Made by a program: the position numbers and the translations under genes. A stretch of 64,000 nt of DNA from NCBI GenBank assembly GCA_964565925.1, contig CAZMGV010000001.1:186001-250000 (forward strand), written 5' to 3'. The notes under the pieces were generated by a model. It was given only the letters and a program-made list of their open reading frames with translations. It had not been told where the DNA came from and searched no databases. Shown here in pieces: positions 33,328 through 43,625 of the stretch. The stretch's first letter is position 1, and each line of letters starts with the position of its first letter. The DNA is from CAZMGV01 sp964565925 (GTDB lineage Bacteria; JAGRBM01; JAHCIT01).

Positions 33328-34857
33328 TTGCTGACGGGAACGGAGCGGGCTCTACGGGGACTGGCGCTCACATCAATTCTACTTCTGGTCCTGCTCGCAG
33401 TCCGTCCGGTGACTGCCCAGGGACCGGAAATTCCCCCTGCCGCCAGCGACGCGGCGGCGGATCCGGCAACGCCCGCCGCACCGGCGCTCAACCGGTTTTA
33501 TGAACCGATCATCCTGACCGGCAAGACCCTACCCGCGTTCGTGAACACCCAGACCAAATCGTTCCGCGTCGGTGCCGTCGACAAGACGTCCGGCATGCTG
33601 AAACCGATTCCGTTCCAGACGGACGAGCGCAATGACAAGAACAACTCCTTTATGTACGACTTCGGCCCCGGCGCCGATCAGGACGACACACCCGGCGTGC
33701 TGGATTCGAACGACGAGATTGTGTTCATGGCCCGCGACGCCGGTCCCCGCCTCGCCGACGGCCCGCGCAGGCAGCTCGGCCCTGACGCCGTCGAAGTGAA
33801 AATCACCGACCCCAAGACCGGTGGCATCGGCTACGCCTATGCATTCAGGAAATCCGACGCGCTGGCCGTATCGAAGGCCAAGCTGGTCAGCCTGGAAGAC
33901 CCCGGCGAAGGGTTGAAAGTGACGGCCGAGGGCTATTCGTTCCGCCTCGCCCGCGACTGCCAGCTCACCTTCGACTACCTGGCGCTGCGCCAGCCGGGCG
34001 ACACGTCCGAGGTCAACATCATGGACCGGCTCAAGGTACGTGGCTGGGTGAAACTGTTCGGCTTCATCAGCGCCAAGACCAACGAGTGCGACTGGACGAG
34101 CCACTACTACGGCGCGGTGGACGGCAACGTCCGCGTGATCCGCCGGACCAAGAACAGCTACACGGTGGCGATGATCCCGTCGGTCCGGTTCGATACGGAA
34201 CTGGTTTTCTATCCGAACCATTTCGAGGTGGCGATCACAGGCCGTCTGCCGTTCGACCTCAAGACCATCGCCCCGCAGGGCGGGTTCGCGGTATACGCGG
34301 ACTACAACGACAACGCCAAGGGGGCAAAGTTCTACACTGGTGCCTACACGAACGGCGTCACCTTCGACGGCACGCCGAAAGTGGAACCGTCGGTCGAGGT
34401 TCTGGGCAAAGTACCCTACGTCTGGGGCGCGATTTACGGGATCGGACCGGAGAAAAACACCGGCTGGTTCTCGCGCGTGGTGCCGGGCTTCAACGTGCCG
34501 ACCCGGTACGCGCCGCAGGTCATCGACAACGACCGGGAAAACAATCCGCCCGAACAGTTCCCCGGCGTGCATGAGATCGGCTTCAAGGTCGATACGCTGG
34601 ACGAGATGAAGGGCGGCCGGTTCGCCATCTCGTCGATCCTCTACCGGATCAAGGACTGGGAGCCGAAAGACGCGCAGAAGCTGCTGAACGTGGTGGACAG
34701 CCCGCTCGCAGTAGAGCTCTCCGCCACCGACGGCTCCGGCACCATCTCCAGATTCACGATGCCGACCCGGCCCAACGAGCCGCCGATTCCGGCCGAACCG
34801 CCCGCCCCCGGAACTCCGGGTGCCGCCGGTGCCGAGCCCAAAGCGGCGAAGAAGTAG
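33328..34857 (+). CDS. Secreted protein of unknown function
   Basis: A 509-residue protein I do not recognise. Residues 1-33 form a clear Sec signal (ALTSILLLVLLAVRPVTAQ), so it is periplasmic or surface-exposed. The mature part is rich in aromatic and acidic residues, with beta-type stretches such as KLPFQTDERND, SNDEIVFMARDAG and WVKLFGFISAKTNECDWTSHYYG, and ends in a Pro/Ala-rich tail that could span the cell wall or bind peptidoglycan. Two cysteines occur in the mature chain. The start is TTG at 33328 with GAAAGGA upstream. It lies 71 bases after tRNA-Pro(TGG) and is followed by a palindromic repeat pair that may stop transcription. Polysaccharide binding or modification is possible but unsupported. 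Confidence 0.75.
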   Translation: MLTGTERALRGLALTSILLLVLLAVRPVTAQGPEIPPAASDAAADPATPAAPALNRFYEPIILTGKTLPAFVNTQTKSFRVGAVDKTSGMLKPIPFQTDERNDKNNSFMYDFGPGADQDDTPGVLDSNDEIVFMARDAGPRLADGPRRQLGPDAVEVKITDPKTGGIGYAYAFRKSDALAVSKAKLVSLEDPGEGLKVTAEGYSFRLARDCQLTFDYLALRQPGDTSEVNIMDRLKVRGWVKLFGFISAKTNECDWTSHYYGAVDGNVRVIRRTKNSYTVAMIPSVRFDTELVFYPNHFEVAITGRLPFDLKTIAPQGGFAVYADYNDNAKGAKFYTGAYTNGVTFDGTPKVEPSVEVLGKVPYVWGAIYGIGPEKNTGWFSRVVPGFNVPTRYAPQVIDNDRENNPPEQFPGVHEIGFKVDTLDEMKGGRFAISSILYRIKDWEPKDAQKLLNVVDSPLAVELSATDGSGTISRFTMPTRPNEPPIPAEPPAPGTPGAAGAEPKAAKK

Positions 34858-34883
34858 GACTCACCCCGCGACTGGTCATTAAA

Positions 34884-34990
34884 CCGTTCGCCCTGAGGAG
34901 GCCCTGAAAGGGCCGTCTCGAAGGGCCGAACGGAACCGCCCATCCTTCGAGACGCTTTGCTCGCGCAAAGCTCCTCAGGACGAACGGTTC
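34884..34990. repeat. Pair of inverted REP-like palindromic elements
   Basis: Copy A (34884-34933) has outer arms CCGTTCGCCCT and AGGGCCGAACGG with an inner GGCCC/GGGCC hairpin. Copy B (34943-34990), in opposite orientation, contains GCTTTGC/GCAAAGC inside CCTTCGAGACG and CTCCTCAGGACGAACGG. The shared core (CCGTTCG, CCTGAGGAG, GTCTCGAAGG) is a widespread type of bacterial intergenic repeat. The pair fills the gap between the secreted protein gene and a convergent epimerase gene. A related single copy lies at 54595. Confidence 0.85.
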
Positions 34991-35022
34991 CGGAGCCTGA
35001 CGCGATCAGAGTAATCCGGCCG

Positions 35023-36045
35023 CTATTTCCGGTACTGCTTGAGGAACTTCTTGTTCGTGATGTACCCGTTCTCAACGTACCAGTCGACGGCGCGGCGGAT
35101 CGACTCCTCGATCGGACGGGGAGCGTAGCCCAGTTCCTTCTTCGCCTTGGCGTTGTCATAGAAGAGATAGGTCTTGGCATACCGCAGCGCACTGCCCGCG
35201 AACAGCGGCGCCTTGTGGGTGACCGTGTCGGCCCGATGCTCCATCCAGTCGGCAAGCGGGATCATCATGCCAATGGGCAGTTTGCGGGGCTTGAACTCCG
35301 CGCCGGTGACGCGCGCGATCACCTCGAAGAACTCCTTCATCTCGAGATTCTGGTTGCAGAGGATATAGCGCTCGCCGGTGCGGCCTTTCTCTTCAGCCAG
35401 CACATGGCCGCGGGCCACGTCTTCCACGTCCACCACGTTGAAGCCGGCGTCGAAGTAGAAGCTGTTTTTCCCGTTCACGATGTCGAGCAGGATCTGGCCC
35501 GTGGGAGTGGGCGCGATGTCCCGGGCCCCGAAGGGGAACGCCGGGTTGCAGAACACCAGATCCAGACCGTTGCGGGCGAAAGTCTTGGCCTCTTCCTCGG
35601 AGAGCCACTTGGAATACACGTAGTCGTTCGCCTGGTTCATCTTGTTGAACACGTCGTTCTCGTTGGAGAGCTGCTTGTCGCCCTTGAGGCCGACGGCGGC
35701 GATGCTGGAGGTGTAGACGACACGCTGGACGTTCGCCTTGAGCGCCGCCCACAGGACGTTCATGGAACCGACGCAATTCACTTCGTACATCTTCTCCCGG
35801 CGCGGCAGCCAGGTCGCGTAGATCGCGGCCAGATGGTAGAGCCGATCCACACCCTGCATGGCCTTCTTGAGGGAATCGGGGTCCATGACGTTGGCTTCGC
35901 AGATCTCGACGTTCAGGCCCTGGAGATTCTTGGTATTCTCTCCCGGCATGATCATGGCCTTCACCTCGCGGTTTTTGGCCAGCAGTTCACGCACCACGTG
36001 CGATCCGATAAATCCGGCTCCGCCGGTCACCAGTGTCTTGCCCAT
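35023..36045 (-). CDS. NAD(P)-dependent sugar epimerase / dehydratase, HpnA-like
   Basis: A 340-residue extended short-chain dehydrogenase. It starts KTLVTGGAGFIGSHVVRELLA (NAD-binding TGxxGxxG), has a catalytic Ser region VVYTSSIAAVG and the YxxxK pair in YVYSKWLSEEEAK near residue 150, then CNPAFPFGARDIAPTPTG. The latter resembles the hopanoid-associated epimerase HpnA and dihydroflavonol-reductase relatives (NPSxPxGPxDxxPTPTG). The frame runs on upstream to 36315, but the ATG at 36045 has AGGGAG in place. It is monocistronic and convergent with the secreted protein gene. Substrate is unknown. Confidence 0.88.
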   Translation of the reverse strand: MGKTLVTGGAGFIGSHVVRELLAKNREVKAMIMPGENTKNLQGLNVEICEANVMDPDSLKKAMQGVDRLYHLAAIYATWLPRREKMYEVNCVGSMNVLWAALKANVQRVVYTSSIAAVGLKGDKQLSNENDVFNKMNQANDYVYSKWLSEEEAKTFARNGLDLVFCNPAFPFGARDIAPTPTGQILLDIVNGKNSFYFDAGFNVVDVEDVARGHVLAEEKGRTGERYILCNQNLEMKEFFEVIARVTGAEFKPRKLPIGMMIPLADWMEHRADTVTHKAPLFAGSALRYAKTYLFYDNAKAKKELGYAPRPIEESIRRAVDWYVENGYITNKKFLKQYRK

Positions 36046-36223
36046 CTCAACTCCCTTTGAATCAGATTCAGTCGCGGCTGGCCCATCGGCCAGCCGACGG
36101 TCATAGAGCCCCGGTCCCGCACCGGGGCGACAGGCCCTTCTACCAAATCGATGGACAAAGTCCAAGCCGACCGGACGGTCGGTAGCGGCGCTTGTTCGCC
36201 GACTGCTTACGAAAGAACCGGTA

Positions 36224-36871
36224 TCAGGGTTTCCCGGCCGGTTTTTCCGCCGGACTCTCGGACGAGGCGGTCGGTTCAGGCGCCTTTTTGGCTGCGGTGG
36301 CCGACGGTTCATCATGCGCCTTGCGGGCGGAAAGCGGCAGGATTTTGAGCGGCTGTGGCGGATCTCCGAAACGGTCTTCCTTCATGCAGGAGAAACCCGA
36401 CGCAAGGTGTTTCGCCACCGTCGCCGCATCCTCGGCGGCGAACACGTCGAGCGTCTCGATCCGCTGCCGGTAGACGGTAACCTTGCGCCGGACCCGCATC
36501 ATCTGGAGCGAGAGGAACTGACGGTTGCCCGCCTGCATCAGGTCCCCGATCACGAGGTAGTCTTGTTTCGCCGCTTTCGCCAGATCCGCGGCACAGGAGT
36601 TGGAATCCGCGCTGCAGGTCAGTTCGAGGCCGGTTTCGGCCAGAAGTGTTCTCACGTCGGCTTCCGGGGCGACCTTCAAGCACAGCGCCGTCGACAGTTC
36701 CTTCGTCACCGCGGCCGTCAGAGCGGCGGCCTTGGCCCCGTCGGCGATACCGCGCGCCGAAAAGGGAATCACCGCGACCGTAACGGCCTCGTTCTCCGCC
36801 CGGGACGGAAGACAGGTTCCGCAAATAACGACAGCAAACAGGCCGGCGGCCAGAATGTTCCGGTTTCTCAT
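36224..36871 (-). CDS. Secreted CsgG/FlgO-like domain protein
   Basis: A 215-residue protein with a signal peptide (ILAAGLFAVVICGTCLPSRAE). The core (about 30-165) begins VTVAVIPFSARGI and includes LSTALCLKVAPEADVRTLLAETG, a Cys-containing SADSNSCAADLAKAAKQDYLVIGDL and LQMMRVRRKVTVYRQRIE. This pattern matches the CsgG/FlgO-type periplasmic domain often found at the N-terminus of TPR proteins in myxobacteria, where it reads a two-Cys CxDxxC segment. The last 45 residues are Ala/Lys/Pro-rich. Here the domain stands almost alone. The function is unknown; outer-membrane association is likely. No good ribosome binding site is seen. Confidence 0.65.
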   Translation of the reverse strand: MRNRNILAAGLFAVVICGTCLPSRAENEAVTVAVIPFSARGIADGAKAAALTAAVTKELSTALCLKVAPEADVRTLLAETGLELTCSADSNSCAADLAKAAKQDYLVIGDLMQAGNRQFLSLQMMRVRRKVTVYRQRIETLDVFAAEDAATVAKHLASGFSCMKEDRFGDPPQPLKILPLSARKAHDEPSATAAKKAPEPTASSESPAEKPAGKP

Positions 36872-36917
36872 AGTGCCGGGAATGTTAACGGAATCGCAGG
36901 CCGAGGGGAAGGCTGCC

Positions 36918-37325
36918 CTATTCGAGCTCGTCCTCGAGCCTCTGGATCAGCTCTTTATACTCTTCGGCGGTCTTGAGGTCCTTAAGTTCCGTGGGGTCGT
37001 CCGGGGCGATGGTGAACAGCCAGCCGTCCTCCCACGGGTCGTCGATGAGCAGCGACGGGTTCTCAATCAGATCCGCATTCACCGCCTGAATCTCGCCGGT
37101 CACCGGGGTGATGATCTCGATCACGCCCTTCTCGTCGCTGTCGATTTCGCCGCACTCGCTGCCGGCCTCGACCGTCTCGCCCTCATCAGGAAGCGTCACC
37201 TCGAGAATGTCACCCAGCGATTCGGCGGCGTACTCGGTGATGCCGATGCGGATCGTCGAGTCGTCCTCGAGTTCGCACCAGATGTGATCCTCGGAATACT
37301 TGAGATGTTTACGGACTGTTGCCAT
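36918..37325 (-). CDS. gcvH: Glycine cleavage system H protein
   Basis: A 135-residue lipoyl carrier protein starting MATVRKHLKYSEDHIW. The lipoyl Lys lies in DSDEKGVIEI, eight residues before the PVTGE turn, as in other H proteins although the usual ESVKA context is changed. The protein is very acidic and has a short C-terminal helix (EEYKELIQRLEDELE). It shuttles the aminomethyl group in glycine cleavage and can serve as lipoate donor. gcvT and gcvP are not nearby. The frame is open eight codons upstream; the family start favours 37325. Confidence 0.88.
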   Translation of the reverse strand: MATVRKHLKYSEDHIWCELEDDSTIRIGITEYAAESLGDILEVTLPDEGETVEAGSECGEIDSDEKGVIEIITPVTGEIQAVNADLIENPSLLIDDPWEDGWLFTIAPDDPTELKDLKTAEEYKELIQRLEDELE

Positions 37326-37393
37326 CGCGGCGACCGTTAACCGCGCCATAAAGGGAGGTCAAGACGCAACCCGCAGTTCCGGTTTGACGGCTG

Positions 37394-37430
37394 GAAAAAA
37401 GAAAGAACGGCGCCTTTCGGGGCGCCGTTC
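37394..37430 (-). terminator. Rho-independent terminator of dnaK
   Basis: On the minus strand GAACGGCGCC pairs with GGCGCCGTTC around a six-base loop, followed by TTTCTTTTTT, 31 bases after the dnaK stop codon. It is the strongest terminator in this part of the window and separates dnaK from gcvH. Confidence 0.9.
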
Positions 37431-37460
37431 AGGCTTTCAAAGGCAGGGCGACGCGGCTTT

Positions 37461-39374
<1,914 letters not shown>

Positions 39375-39722
39375 TGCTGACTGCCTCTTTTTCTCCGGAT
39401 TGCTCCGTAAATCTTTCTTCCAACCAGCCGTCCCGGTCCCCTTTTCCCAGACCCTTCGGGTGCTTCTGCAGGGCCAGACGGCTTGTGGGTAAGGTAAACA
39501 TGTGCCGGGGGGCGTCAAGGGCAAAACTTGAGGAAATTCGGCCCCCGAATCCCCCGGGATTCCAGTGGGTTGTAGATTTTCCGGGGGCCGCCCGGGAGCC
39601 CCGGACCCATTGCCCGGCCGGGAAAACCGGTCTAAACGGGAGGTCCGCTCCGGAACACGGCCCCTGACGGTGCCCGACCGACCCTTCCGGAGGCGGAAAT
39701 AGAGCGGAAGACAGGCCCCCAA
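39375..39722. other. Divergent promoter region between dnaK and ilvE
   Basis: About 350 bases with no gene. It holds the proposed dnaK promoter and several GC-rich inverted repeats (CCGGGGGCC, CCCGGGA, GGCCGGGAAAACCGG). I found no convincing heat-shock sigma-32-type box pair pointing toward dnaK and no CIRCE repeat. Close to ilvE, AGGCGGAAATAGAGCGGAAG is purine-rich but no ideal ribosome binding site is seen. Confidence 0.5.
39491..39518 (-). promoter_or_regulatory. Candidate sigma-70-type promoter of dnaK
   Basis: Minus-strand TTGACG and TACCTT are separated by 16 bases, about 120 bases upstream of the dnaK ATG. The -10 box equals the one proposed for tRNA-Val/thrS. Confidence 0.4.
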
Positions 39723-40640
39723 ATGGTAGACAAACTCAAGAAAATCTGGATGAACGGCAAACTCGTGGACTGGGACGACGCCAGGGTGCATGTCCTCTCT
39801 CATGCCATCCACTACGGAACCAGCGTTTTTGAAGGCGTGCGGTCTTACGAACTGGCCGATGGCGGCAAGGGGGTGTTCCGGCTCAAGGAGCACACCAAGC
39901 GGCTCTTCGAGTCCGCCAAGATCCTCATGATGACGATCCCCTACACTGAGGACCAGATCAACGACGCGATCCTCGAGACGCTCAAGGCCAACGACGTGAA
40001 GGGCGCCTATATCCGCCCGATTGCCTTCATCGGCGACGGCGCGATGGGACTCTACGCCGTGACGAACCCGGTCATCGTATCGATCTCCTGCTGGGTCTGG
40101 GGCGCCTACCTGGGCGACGAGGGCATCAAGAACGGTATCCGGGCGAAGATTTCGTCCTACGCCCGCATGCATGTGAACACTCACATGACCAAGTCCAAGG
40201 CGGGCGGTAACTACATCAATTCGATCCTCGCCAAGCGCGAAGTGTCGATCGCCGGCTATGAAGAGGCGATCATGCTGGATACAGACGGCTACGTCTGCGA
40301 ATGTTCCGGAGAGAACATCTACCTCGTGAAGGACGGCGTCATTAAGACCCCGCCGCTTACGGCTGTGCTGAACGGCATCACCCGCAACTCGGTGATCCAG
40401 CTCGCCAGGGAAGAAGGCCTTCAGGTCGTCGAGCAGCGGTTCACCCGCGACGAGCTGTATGTGGCCGACGAAGTGTTCATGAGCGGAACAGCCGCCGAAC
40501 TGACGCCGATCCGTGAGATCGACGACCGCCAGATCGGCACCGGCAAGCCGGGCCCGGTCACCAAGAAGATCCAGGAACAGTACAAGAAGGCGGTCACCGG
40601 CGCACTGCCCAAGTTCCAGCACTGGGTCACGCGGTTCTAG
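39723..40640 (+). CDS. ilvE: Branched-chain amino-acid aminotransferase
   Basis: A 305-residue fold-type IV PLP enzyme that makes valine, leucine and isoleucine from their keto acids. It has HAIHYGTSVFEGVRSYE near residue 28, the catalytic Lys in MTKSKAGGNYINSILAKREV, the Glu-containing ECSGENIYLVKDG and FMSGTAAELTPIREIDDR near the C-terminus. This matches IlvE rather than D-amino-acid transaminase. ATG start. It is monocistronic and ends before a shared bidirectional terminator. Confidence 0.96.
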   Translation: MVDKLKKIWMNGKLVDWDDARVHVLSHAIHYGTSVFEGVRSYELADGGKGVFRLKEHTKRLFESAKILMMTIPYTEDQINDAILETLKANDVKGAYIRPIAFIGDGAMGLYAVTNPVIVSISCWVWGAYLGDEGIKNGIRAKISSYARMHVNTHMTKSKAGGNYINSILAKREVSIAGYEEAIMLDTDGYVCECSGENIYLVKDGVIKTPPLTAVLNGITRNSVIQLAREEGLQVVEQRFTRDELYVADEVFMSGTAAELTPIREIDDRQIGTGKPGPVTKKIQEQYKKAVTGALPKFQHWVTRF

Positions 40641-40675
40641 GAAGCGGCAAGCCGCCGGAGTCCGGCCTCAGACCG

Positions 40676-40700
40676 AAAAGGCCCCGGTCCGGGGCCTTTT
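40676..40700. terminator. Bidirectional terminator between ilvE and the cytochrome oxidase operon
   Basis: AAAAGGCCCC pairs perfectly with GGGGCCTTTT around GGTCC, so it can stop ilvE transcripts on the plus strand and the convergent oxidase operon on the minus strand (23 bases after its stop codon). Confidence 0.9.
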
Positions 40701-40722
40701 CTTTGGCTCAGATCAATTCGGC

Positions 40723-41325
40723 CTAATACAGATAGATCACCGGATAGAGAATCAGCCAGACGATGGTGACGAAGTGCCAGTAAATACCGGCCGCCGTGAT
40801 ACCGAAGTAGTTCGCCGGCGTATACCGGTCCTGGAGATTCCCGGTCAGGGCGTTCCCCAGGAAACCCAGCCCCACCACGACGTGAACCATGTGGGTCCCC
40901 GTCAGCAGGAAGAACGTCGCGCCGAAGACGCCCCGGTTCAGGGTAATGTCCGTGACGACCCATTCGTGGATCATTGCCGCCGCAAACAGGACCGCCATGA
41001 CCAGCGCCAGGGAAAGGCCGATCCGCACACCGGTCATATCGTTGCGGCGGACGGAAATCTGCGAAAAGGCCAGCGCGATGGAGCTGGCCACAATGACCGC
41101 CGTGGCAACGGCCGGGACCGATTTCGAGAGCATACCGGCACCGGCCGGCGGCCACACCGCCTGCCCGCCCCGGATGTAATAGAAAGAGGAGATCAGCCCC
41201 GAGAAGAGCATGGTCTCCATGATAATGAGCAGGATCATCCCGAGCTCGTCCCTCGGGATATTCAGCCCGGTTCGCCGGGGCGCCGCCTGAGGCGGGGGCT
41301 GGGCGGCGGCTGGCACGGCGTCCAT
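40723..41325 (-). CDS. ctaE: Cytochrome c oxidase subunit III
   Basis: A 200-residue, five-helix heme-copper oxidase subunit III. Signature residues: ELGMILLIIMETMLFSGLISSFYYI with a membrane Glu, ATFFLLTGTHMVHVVVGLG with the conserved Thr-His, and YWHFVTIVWLILYPVIYLY at the C-terminus. It stabilises subunit I of an aa3-type oxidase. The Pro/Ala-rich N-terminus is cytoplasmic. GGAG lies upstream of the ATG. It is the last gene of the operon starting with ctaA; subunits I and II are not in the window. Confidence 0.93.
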   Translation of the reverse strand: MDAVPAAAQPPPQAAPRRTGLNIPRDELGMILLIIMETMLFSGLISSFYYIRGGQAVWPPAGAGMLSKSVPAVATAVIVASSIALAFSQISVRRNDMTGVRIGLSLALVMAVLFAAAMIHEWVVTDITLNRGVFGATFFLLTGTHMVHVVVGLGFLGNALTGNLQDRYTPANYFGITAAGIYWHFVTIVWLILYPVIYLY

Positions 41326-41368
41326 CAGAGGCGTACTCCGTGATTCAGCCCGCCGGGAAAGGGCGGGG

Positions 41369-41569
41369 TTACTTCATGAATTCGGGATCTTCGACGTCTG
41401 CCGTGAACGACAGGCTGAAACCCAGCATGCCGAGCAGCGAGAAGAGCGCAACCCATACGACGGTGTGTTCGCGTTCGGCGGGCACTTCCGTGCCGAACAG
41501 CTTCACGAGGAAATAGGCCGACAGTACGAAGAAGATCAGGCCTGCGTAGCGGAGAAACTTGAATGCCAT
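41369..41569 (-). CDS. Small two-helix membrane protein, possible oxidase subunit IV
   Basis: A 66-residue protein with two hydrophobic helices (AGLIFFVLSAYFLVKLFG and TVVWVALFSLLGMLGFSLSF) and an acidic C-terminus. It sits between the DUF420 gene and subunit III, 22 and 43 bases from them, in the same operon. Small poorly conserved subunits IV or cbaD-like proteins are usual in this place, so this role is inferred from position, not sequence. Confidence 0.75.
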   Translation of the reverse strand: MAFKFLRYAGLIFFVLSAYFLVKLFGTEVPAEREHTVVWVALFSLLGMLGFSLSFTADVEDPEFMK

Positions 41570-41591
41570 GGCGTCGTGAGTTCCCTTACGT

Positions 41592-42095
41592 TCAATTACG
41601 GGCGGTTACGGCCGTCCGGTGGTCCGATGTAGCCGTTTCCCCATCCCGGGGCAATACCGGCAGCTGGTAGAGCATCAGGTAGACGATAACGCCCGTAATG
41701 GAGACGAAAATCCAGATCGGGAAGGTCCTGCGGGCGATCTTCTTGTGCTCGGCCTGCCGGTCTTTCACGGCCAGGAACACCGTCCTGGGCACAAAATAGA
41801 CCAGCGTCATCGCCATCAGCGTATGGCAGGTCAGAAGGCCCAGATAGAACGTCCGGGGCCACCCTCCCCCCGGGTACGGCATAGACCCCATCAGCGACAT
41901 CCGGGTGACATAGGAACAGAGAAAGGTGACCGCCACGCAGACGGCGGTAATCATCAGCTTGCGGTGCTTCACCCGGTTCCCGGCCTTAATCGCCCGGTAG
42001 GCGAGCGTCAGCAGTACGAACTGGGTGAAGTTCAGGCAGGCGTTGATCAGGGCCAGCGTGGGGCCGATCCCCTCCGGCGGAAAACCCCGGCTCAT
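41592..42095 (-). CDS. DUF420 (CtaM-like) membrane protein
   Basis: A 167-residue protein with four to five membrane helices. ALINACLNFTQFVLLTLAYRAI, VKHRKLMITAVCVAVTFLCSY, YLGLLTCHTLMAMTLVYFVPRTV and HKKIARRTFPIWIFVSITGVIVYLML carry the conserved His residues of DUF420, three of which lie at helix ends. CtaM-type members are needed for cytochrome aa3 maturation in Firmicutes, and its place among ctaA, ctaB and sco fits that role. Its start overlaps the sco stop by four bases. Confidence 0.88.
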   Translation of the reverse strand: MSRGFPPEGIGPTLALINACLNFTQFVLLTLAYRAIKAGNRVKHRKLMITAVCVAVTFLCSYVTRMSLMGSMPYPGGGWPRTFYLGLLTCHTLMAMTLVYFVPRTVFLAVKDRQAEHKKIARRTFPIWIFVSITGVIVYLMLYQLPVLPRDGETATSDHRTAVTARN

Positions 42096-42814
42096 GAAGC
42101 CCCCATTTCGGCCAGCAGCGCTTCGATATCCTTCGACAGTTTCCCGAGACCTTCCCGGTCGGTCACGTAGTATCCGCGGATCCGGCCCTGCTGATCCACC
42201 AGCACGAACCGCTCGCCGTGCATGATGTCGTAGGTCTTCTCGAACGCCGGCGCGCTCTTGTCGTCCTCGGCGGCACCCATTCCGGCGTCCATGCTCATCC
42301 GGAACCCTTTAACGATGGTGGCTTCGATTGCCGGGAGATCGCCTGTCAGGAACGACCAGCGCGAGAAATCGGCCTTGTACTTGAGGCCGTATTCATGAAG
42401 CTTTTCAGGAGTGTCGGTTTTCGGATCGACGGTAAACGACGCCAGGGCGACGGGGAGCTTTTTCGACTGCCTGTGCTCCAGCTCCGTCACCCACTCCTGC
42501 ACACCCTGCATCTTCTGTGTGAGAATCGGGCAGGCGCCCATGCAGCTCGTAAAGATAAAGTTCGCCACCCAGACATGGCCCCTGAAATCATCTCCCGTAA
42601 CCACCTTGCCGTCCTGGTTCGTCAGCGTGAACGCCGGGAGCGTGGCGAGCGGCGGAGGGGCCTTCTCCGACCTGGACTGCATCAGGTAAGCGGTCACCGG
42701 GATCGCCAGCACAATCAGCCCGAACAGGAGCCAGAGCAGCGGGCGGGAACCCAGACCCGGCGATTCGACCGGGGCCTGTGTTGAGTCGGCGGGGGTATCG
42801 GCGGCGGTAGTCAT
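42092..42814 (-). CDS. Sco1/SenC-family copper chaperone
   Basis: A 240-residue membrane-anchored thioredoxin-fold protein. One N-terminal helix (PLLWLLFGLIVLAIPVTAYLM, about 24-45) is followed by a periplasmic domain with NFIFTSCMGACPILTQKM, whose two Cys bind copper, and IMHGERFVLVDQQG, whose His completes the site. It delivers copper to CuA of oxidase subunit II. An insertion around residues 175-200 (DAGMGAAEDDKSAPAFEK) is short. GAGGAG precedes the ATG. The downstream DUF420 gene overlaps its end. Confidence 0.93.
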   Translation of the reverse strand: MTTAADTPADSTQAPVESPGLGSRPLLWLLFGLIVLAIPVTAYLMQSRSEKAPPPLATLPAFTLTNQDGKVVTGDDFRGHVWVANFIFTSCMGACPILTQKMQGVQEWVTELEHRQSKKLPVALASFTVDPKTDTPEKLHEYGLKYKADFSRWSFLTGDLPAIEATIVKGFRMSMDAGMGAAEDDKSAPAFEKTYDIMHGERFVLVDQQGRIRGYYVTDREGLGKLSKDIEALLAEMGAS

Positions 42815-42827
42815 GAAAACTCCTCTG

Positions 42828-43625
42828 TCAGGATTTGCGGCGGGTAAACCACGCCGACAGGCTCAACGTGACGATAGTGAAGCCAAACAGGACCAGCGTG
42901 TCTACGAATACAGATGCCTGAACCGCAGGCGACACCTTGCTGCCGGCGATGGCGTAACGGGTGGCCTCCACCGTGTAGGTGACCGGATTCAGCTTCATCA
43001 CCACCTGCATCCAGTGGCTGGCGCCGTCCACCGGAAACGCGGCGCCCGACAGGAACCACAGCGGCAGCAGAACGACCATCATCACCGCGTGGTAGCCCTG
43101 CGTGTTGTCGATCACCCAGGCGAGCAGAAAACCAAGGCCCGTCAGGCTGAATCCGGTCATAATCAGCGTGGTCGCGAGCAGACCCCAGTCGATACCGGAA
43201 TACGAATATCCGGCGAGCGGAGCAAGCGCGATGAACAGCGACGCCTGGATGAAAGCGATGGTCGTCGATCCGGCCACTTTGCCGACCACCAGGGCGCCGC
43301 GCGAGGCCGGCGACGCGATCACCGCCTGCATGAACCCTTCGTGACGGTCTTCGATCACAGAAATGGTCGAGAAGATCGCCGTAAACAGCACAATCATCAC
43401 GACCGCGCCCGGATAGAAATAGGCCGAGTAGGTAAGGCCGGATTCGCCCGGAACCTTGAACGATCCGGAGAGGCCAGAGCCCAGCATCACCCACATGAGA
43501 ACCGGCTGGGCCAGTGCACCGACAACGCGGCTCCGCTGCCGGAAGAAGCGGACGATGTCGCGCCTCCACAGGATTTCGACCACGGAAAGATTCACATACA
43601 GGGGGCTTGCCGTCTTCGAACTCAT
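42828..43625 (-). CDS. ABC-2 type transporter permease
   Basis: A 265-residue protein with six hydrophobic segments and the ABC-2 sequence VIEDRHEGFMQAVIASPASRGALVVGK near its middle. SGAAFPVDGASHWMQ matches the usual pre-C-terminal loop. Its ATG overlaps the stop of the ATPase gene (ATGA), so the two form one transporter. The substrate is unknown; the place between heme A synthesis genes and sco hints at copper, heme or oxidase assembly. The frame is open upstream but antisense-like; 43625 is the better start. Confidence 0.9.
   Translation of the reverse strand: MSSKTASPLYVNLSVVEILWRRDIVRFFRQRSRVVGALAQPVLMWVMLGSGLSGSFKVPGESGLTYSAYFYPGAVVMIVLFTAIFSTISVIEDRHEGFMQAVIASPASRGALVVGKVAGSTTIAFIQASLFIALAPLAGYSYSGIDWGLLATTLIMTGFSLTGLGFLLAWVIDNTQGYHAVMMVVLLPLWFLSGAAFPVDGASHWMQVVMKLNPVTYTVEATRYAIAGSKVSPAVQASVFVDTLVLFGFTIVTLSLSAWFTRRKS

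Noticed and set aside
39375..39722. CIRCE element or sigma-32 promoter for dnaK
   Set aside because: No nine-base inverted repeat of the CIRCE type was found. CTTGAG near 39527 points the other way and lacks a proper second box.
39375..40622. N-terminal extension that would fuse about 416 residues to DnaK
   Set aside because: It is the reverse complement of ilvE and the intergenic region; the DnaK family starts exactly at ATG 39374.
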